Source: an uncultured Chloroflexaceae bacterium
Lineage (GTDB): Bacteria; Chloroflexota; Chloroflexia; Chloroflexales; Chloroflexaceae
Direction of reading: 5' to 3'
Assembly: GCA_937141995.1 (NCBI GenBank)
Contig: CAKZQX010000084.1
Coordinates: 1-6,768, forward strand
Length of the DNA: 6,768 nucleotides
Made by a program: the position numbers and the translations under genes. Positions 5,331 through 6,768 of the stretch are shown in pieces. The notes beneath the pieces were generated by a model. That model worked only from the letters and a program-made list of their open reading frames with translations. It was not told where the DNA came from and did not search any database. Position 1 is the first letter of the stretch, and every line of letters begins with the position of its first letter.

Positions 5331-6032
5331 CATTGCCGAAGATACCGGTGCAGGGCGCGGTTGCTTCGTCGGCAATTGCTGCCGATCAGCATAAAACCCA
5401 TGATACGCTGCCGGCAGCAGCGCGGCAACACGTAGCATCATCTCGGTTGTCAGGTAATCCATCAGATCCGGTGGAATTTTACCGTCAGGTGTTGGTTCAA
5501 CCCGGTATGGCTTACCAATCCGTAGTTCGACCGGTTTGCCACGTAACGTATCGCCCAATCCTCCCTGCGTGCCGGTAACGGCAACCGGCACCAGCGGTAC
5601 CTGCGCCCGCATTGCCAGGCGTACCGCGCCACCCCGCCCCTTCTGCAACAGACCGTTACGACTGCGATGCCCTTCGGGGAAGATCAACAGAATGGCTCCC
5701 GCGCGTAACGCCTCGGTTGCTGCCTCCAGCGCAGCCAGATCACCCCGCCCGCGCTTAATTGGAATAACCTGCATGGCGCGAAAAAACCATCTCCACATCG
5801 GATTTTCGAAGAGCTCGGCCTTGCCTAACCATGAGAGGCGGTAGGCGAACGGCAGCAGCGCACCGACAACCGGGATATCAATCCACTGGATATGGTTCAT
5901 CACCAGGATCATACCGGTCTGGGCACGCGGCGGTAGATGTTCTAACCCTTCAACCCGCCAGTGCCACCAGCCGATTTTCCGCATAGCATGAATTAACATC
6001 TGCGAGACAAAATAGATTATCTTACCAGTCAT
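5316..6032 (-). CDS. plsC: 1-acyl-sn-glycerol-3-phosphate acyltransferase (PlsC family)
   Basis: PlsC-family enzymes add a second acyl chain to lysophosphatidic acid at the inner membrane, giving phosphatidic acid for phospholipid synthesis. All family blocks are visible in the 238-residue protein: NHIQWID (H47 and D52 of the HX4D catalytic motif), VIPIKRG (89-95), FPEGHRS (118-124) and VPLVPVAVTG (145-154). The hydrophobic N-terminal region may associate with the membrane. I chose ATG 6032 because GGAGGA (6038-6043) lies 5 nt upstream. The frame continues upstream to an ATG at 6107 (25 more residues), which has no ribosome binding site and adds unlikely sequence. It follows the DUF2231 gene by 90 nt on the same strand and converges on the SH3b gene. 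The family also includes acyltransferases acting on other lysolipids, so plsC is the likely but not only assignment. Confidence 0.88.
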   Translation of the reverse strand: MTGKIIYFVSQMLIHAMRKIGWWHWRVEGLEHLPPRAQTGMILVMNHIQWIDIPVVGALLPFAYRLSWLGKAELFENPMWRWFFRAMQVIPIKRGRGDLAALEAATEALRAGAILLIFPEGHRSRNGLLQKGRGGAVRLAMRAQVPLVPVAVTGTQGGLGDTLRGKPVELRIGKPYRVEPTPDGKIPPDLMDYLTTEMMLRVAALLPAAYHGFYADRQQLPTKQPRPAPVSSAMPEAE

Positions 6033-6037
6033 CGCAA

Positions 6038-6043
6038 TCCTCC
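6038..6043 (-). promoter_or_regulatory. Ribosome binding site that decides the PlsC start
   Basis: GGAGGA on the minus strand sits 5 nt before ATG 6032. It supports this start over the upstream in-frame ATG at 6107, which has no Shine-Dalgarno. Confidence 0.7.
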
Positions 6044-6077
6044 AGATCTCATGCGCAAACCATGATCTCCCGTAGCC

Positions 6078-6096
6078 GCCACACACCGTGCGTGGC
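6078..6096. repeat. Hairpin between DUF2231 and plsC
   Basis: On the minus strand GCCACGC and GTGTGGC form a 7-bp stem (one G-U pair in RNA) around an ACGGT loop. No T-tract follows, so it is unlikely to terminate transcription; it might protect or separate the two cistrons. Confidence 0.3.
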
Positions 6097-6122
6097 ATGC
6101 AAAACATCTTACGGTTTACGCT

Positions 6123-6566
6123 TTACCGGCCCACGCCCAGCCGCAGCGTGTAGACCAGATATCCCCCTAACCAGCCGTCAAGAATGACCAGAACAACGCC
6201 AAGAAGCAGCAACCGGAGATAGCCCCGCCGTTTTTGCGGATCGGCCAGAATCTGCGGATGGCGGCGACGATGCTGCAGCGCATATCCATACACGATAATC
6301 AGCACAATCCCCACGGCGGCATGCGCGTTCACCCAGGCCAGCAGAAGATTATCGCGCGGAACATCCGGCCCCGTAAGCCGGCGGACCGCATCGATGGCCC
6401 CCGTCACCACTGCCGGCAGCGCGCTCAACCATCCCAACACCAGACAGTGGTAAGCGCTGGTTTCCAACGCCTGATCGCCGCGCCGGAGATAGAGGAACGT
6501 GAGAAGCCCATTCGCCAGCAGCAGGGCAATCGGGAAATGAACGGTGAATGGATGGAGCGGATACAT
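6123..6566 (-). CDS. DUF2231 family membrane protein
   Basis: This 147-residue integral membrane protein of unknown function begins MYPLHPFTVHFPIALLLANG, the opening LHPxxVHFPIAL signature typical of DUF2231. About four transmembrane segments can be seen: residues about 9-27, 42-60, 78-98 and 118-140. Conserved His residues at 5, 10 and 81 lie near membrane faces and could bind metal or heme; that is inference. An in-frame TAG lies 24 nt upstream, so ATG 6566 is the only reasonable start; no clear Shine-Dalgarno is seen. An extended -10 promoter lies about 130 bp upstream, and plsC follows 90 nt downstream, probably in the same transcript. Length is ordinary for the family. Confidence 0.82.
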   Translation of the reverse strand: MYPLHPFTVHFPIALLLANGLLTFLYLRRGDQALETSAYHCLVLGWLSALPAVVTGAIDAVRRLTGPDVPRDNLLLAWVNAHAAVGIVLIIVYGYALQHRRRHPQILADPQKRRGYLRLLLLGVVLVILDGWLGGYLVYTLRLGVGR

Positions 6567-6637
6567 ATGATTAATTGAACGGCGGCGCTACCCGGCAGCT
6601 ACCGGCGTGCGCGCTCCCGCGTAGGCTTCCTGAAGCG

Positions 6638-6650
6638 ACACAACATGTGT
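6638..6650. repeat. Dyad ACACA-aca-TGTGT in the DUF2231 leader
   Basis: Perfect 5-bp arms (6638-6642 and 6646-6650) flank a 3-bp centre, about 40 bp downstream of the predicted transcription start. A second dyad, GCTTC-CT-GAAGC, lies beside it at 6625-6636. They may be regulator sites or small hairpins; the evidence is symmetry only. Confidence 0.25.
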
Positions 6651-6693
6651 TCCCAATGACCAGAAACAACGATCACCGCCCCTCTTGCAGCGC

Positions 6694-6721
6694 ATTATAC
6701 CACAGCCCGATCACTGCCCAA
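6694..6721 (-). promoter_or_regulatory. Extended -10 promoter of the DUF2231-plsC unit
   Basis: On the minus strand a perfect TATAAT (6694-6699) is preceded by TGG, giving the TGn extended -10 motif. TTGGGC (6716-6721) lies 16 bp upstream as a half-matching -35. Transcription would begin near 6687, with a leader of about 120 nt. The -35 lies only 7 bp from the adapter, so any upstream control sites are lost. Confidence 0.55.
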
Positions 6722-6728
6722 CCCACTC

Positions 6729-6768
6729 AGATCGGAAGAGCACACGTCTGAACTCCAGTCACAGATAG
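6729..6768 (+). other. Illumina TruSeq adapter read-through (sequencing artefact)
   Basis: From AGATCGGAAGAGC at 6729 through CTCCAGTCAC ending at 6762, all 34 bases match the standard TruSeq read 1 adapter. The last six bases, AGATAG, would be the start of the i7 index. This is library sequence left on a read at the contig end and not part of the genome. Confidence 0.98.

Noticed and set aside
6599..6646. 15-codon Arg-rich upstream frame in the DUF2231 leader (minus strand)
   Set aside because: Weak ribosome binding site and starting within a dyad; length is compatible with chance.

Overview
The window reads as a bacterial chromosome fragment, moderately GC-rich, with AT-richer intergenic regions. 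It carries seven protein-coding genes, one of them cut by the left edge. The mix is a REC-GGDEF regulator paired with a membrane-anchored TPR protein, methionyl-tRNA formyltransferase, an SCP2-type lipid-binding protein, a membrane-anchored SH3b protein with a proline/threonine-rich linker, a PlsC acyltransferase and a DUF2231 membrane protein. This would fit Chloroflexota (Chloroflexus/Roseiflexus-like), but that is an inference from gene style and not proven by any marker here. There are no rRNA or tRNA genes, CRISPR arrays or transposases.

Left part (1-2483, minus strand): an apparent two-gene operon. A sigma70-like promoter at 2585-2613 precedes a 446-residue protein made of a complete receiver domain, a GGDEF-type domain whose signature reads GGDDF, and a degenerate second receiver. 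Twelve bases after its stop, and with its own ribosome binding site, starts a single-pass membrane protein with TPR-like repeats that runs off the window edge. Centre-left (2484-2942): a 459-bp divergent regulatory region with no convincing gene, holding several dyads and evenly spaced CAATGG/CCATTG motifs. Centre (2943-3875, plus): fmt, needed to formylate initiator Met-tRNA.

Centre-right (3876-5311, plus): a near-consensus promoter at 3920-3949, then a leader of about 215 nt with two strong hairpins, one a 42-bp near-perfect palindrome, then the SCP2-like gene and the SH3b membrane protein, probably co-transcribed. Right part (5316-6566, minus): a DUF2231 membrane protein followed by a PlsC-type lysophospholipid acyltransferase, read from an extended -10 promoter at 6694-6721. 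The PlsC and SH3b genes converge with only 4 bp between their stop codons. Several of these genes concern the membrane or lipids (acyltransferase, SCP2-like carrier, three membrane-anchored proteins), but nothing in the sequence proves a shared pathway.

The last 40 bases are not biological. From 6729 the sequence matches the Illumina TruSeq read-through adapter exactly, followed by six bases that look like the start of an index. The contig end is an unclipped sequencing artefact, and true genomic sequence stops at about 6728. I found no convincing new multi-gene system. The best leads are the REC-GGDDF-pseudoREC/TPR pair and the structured leader with the 42-bp palindrome.
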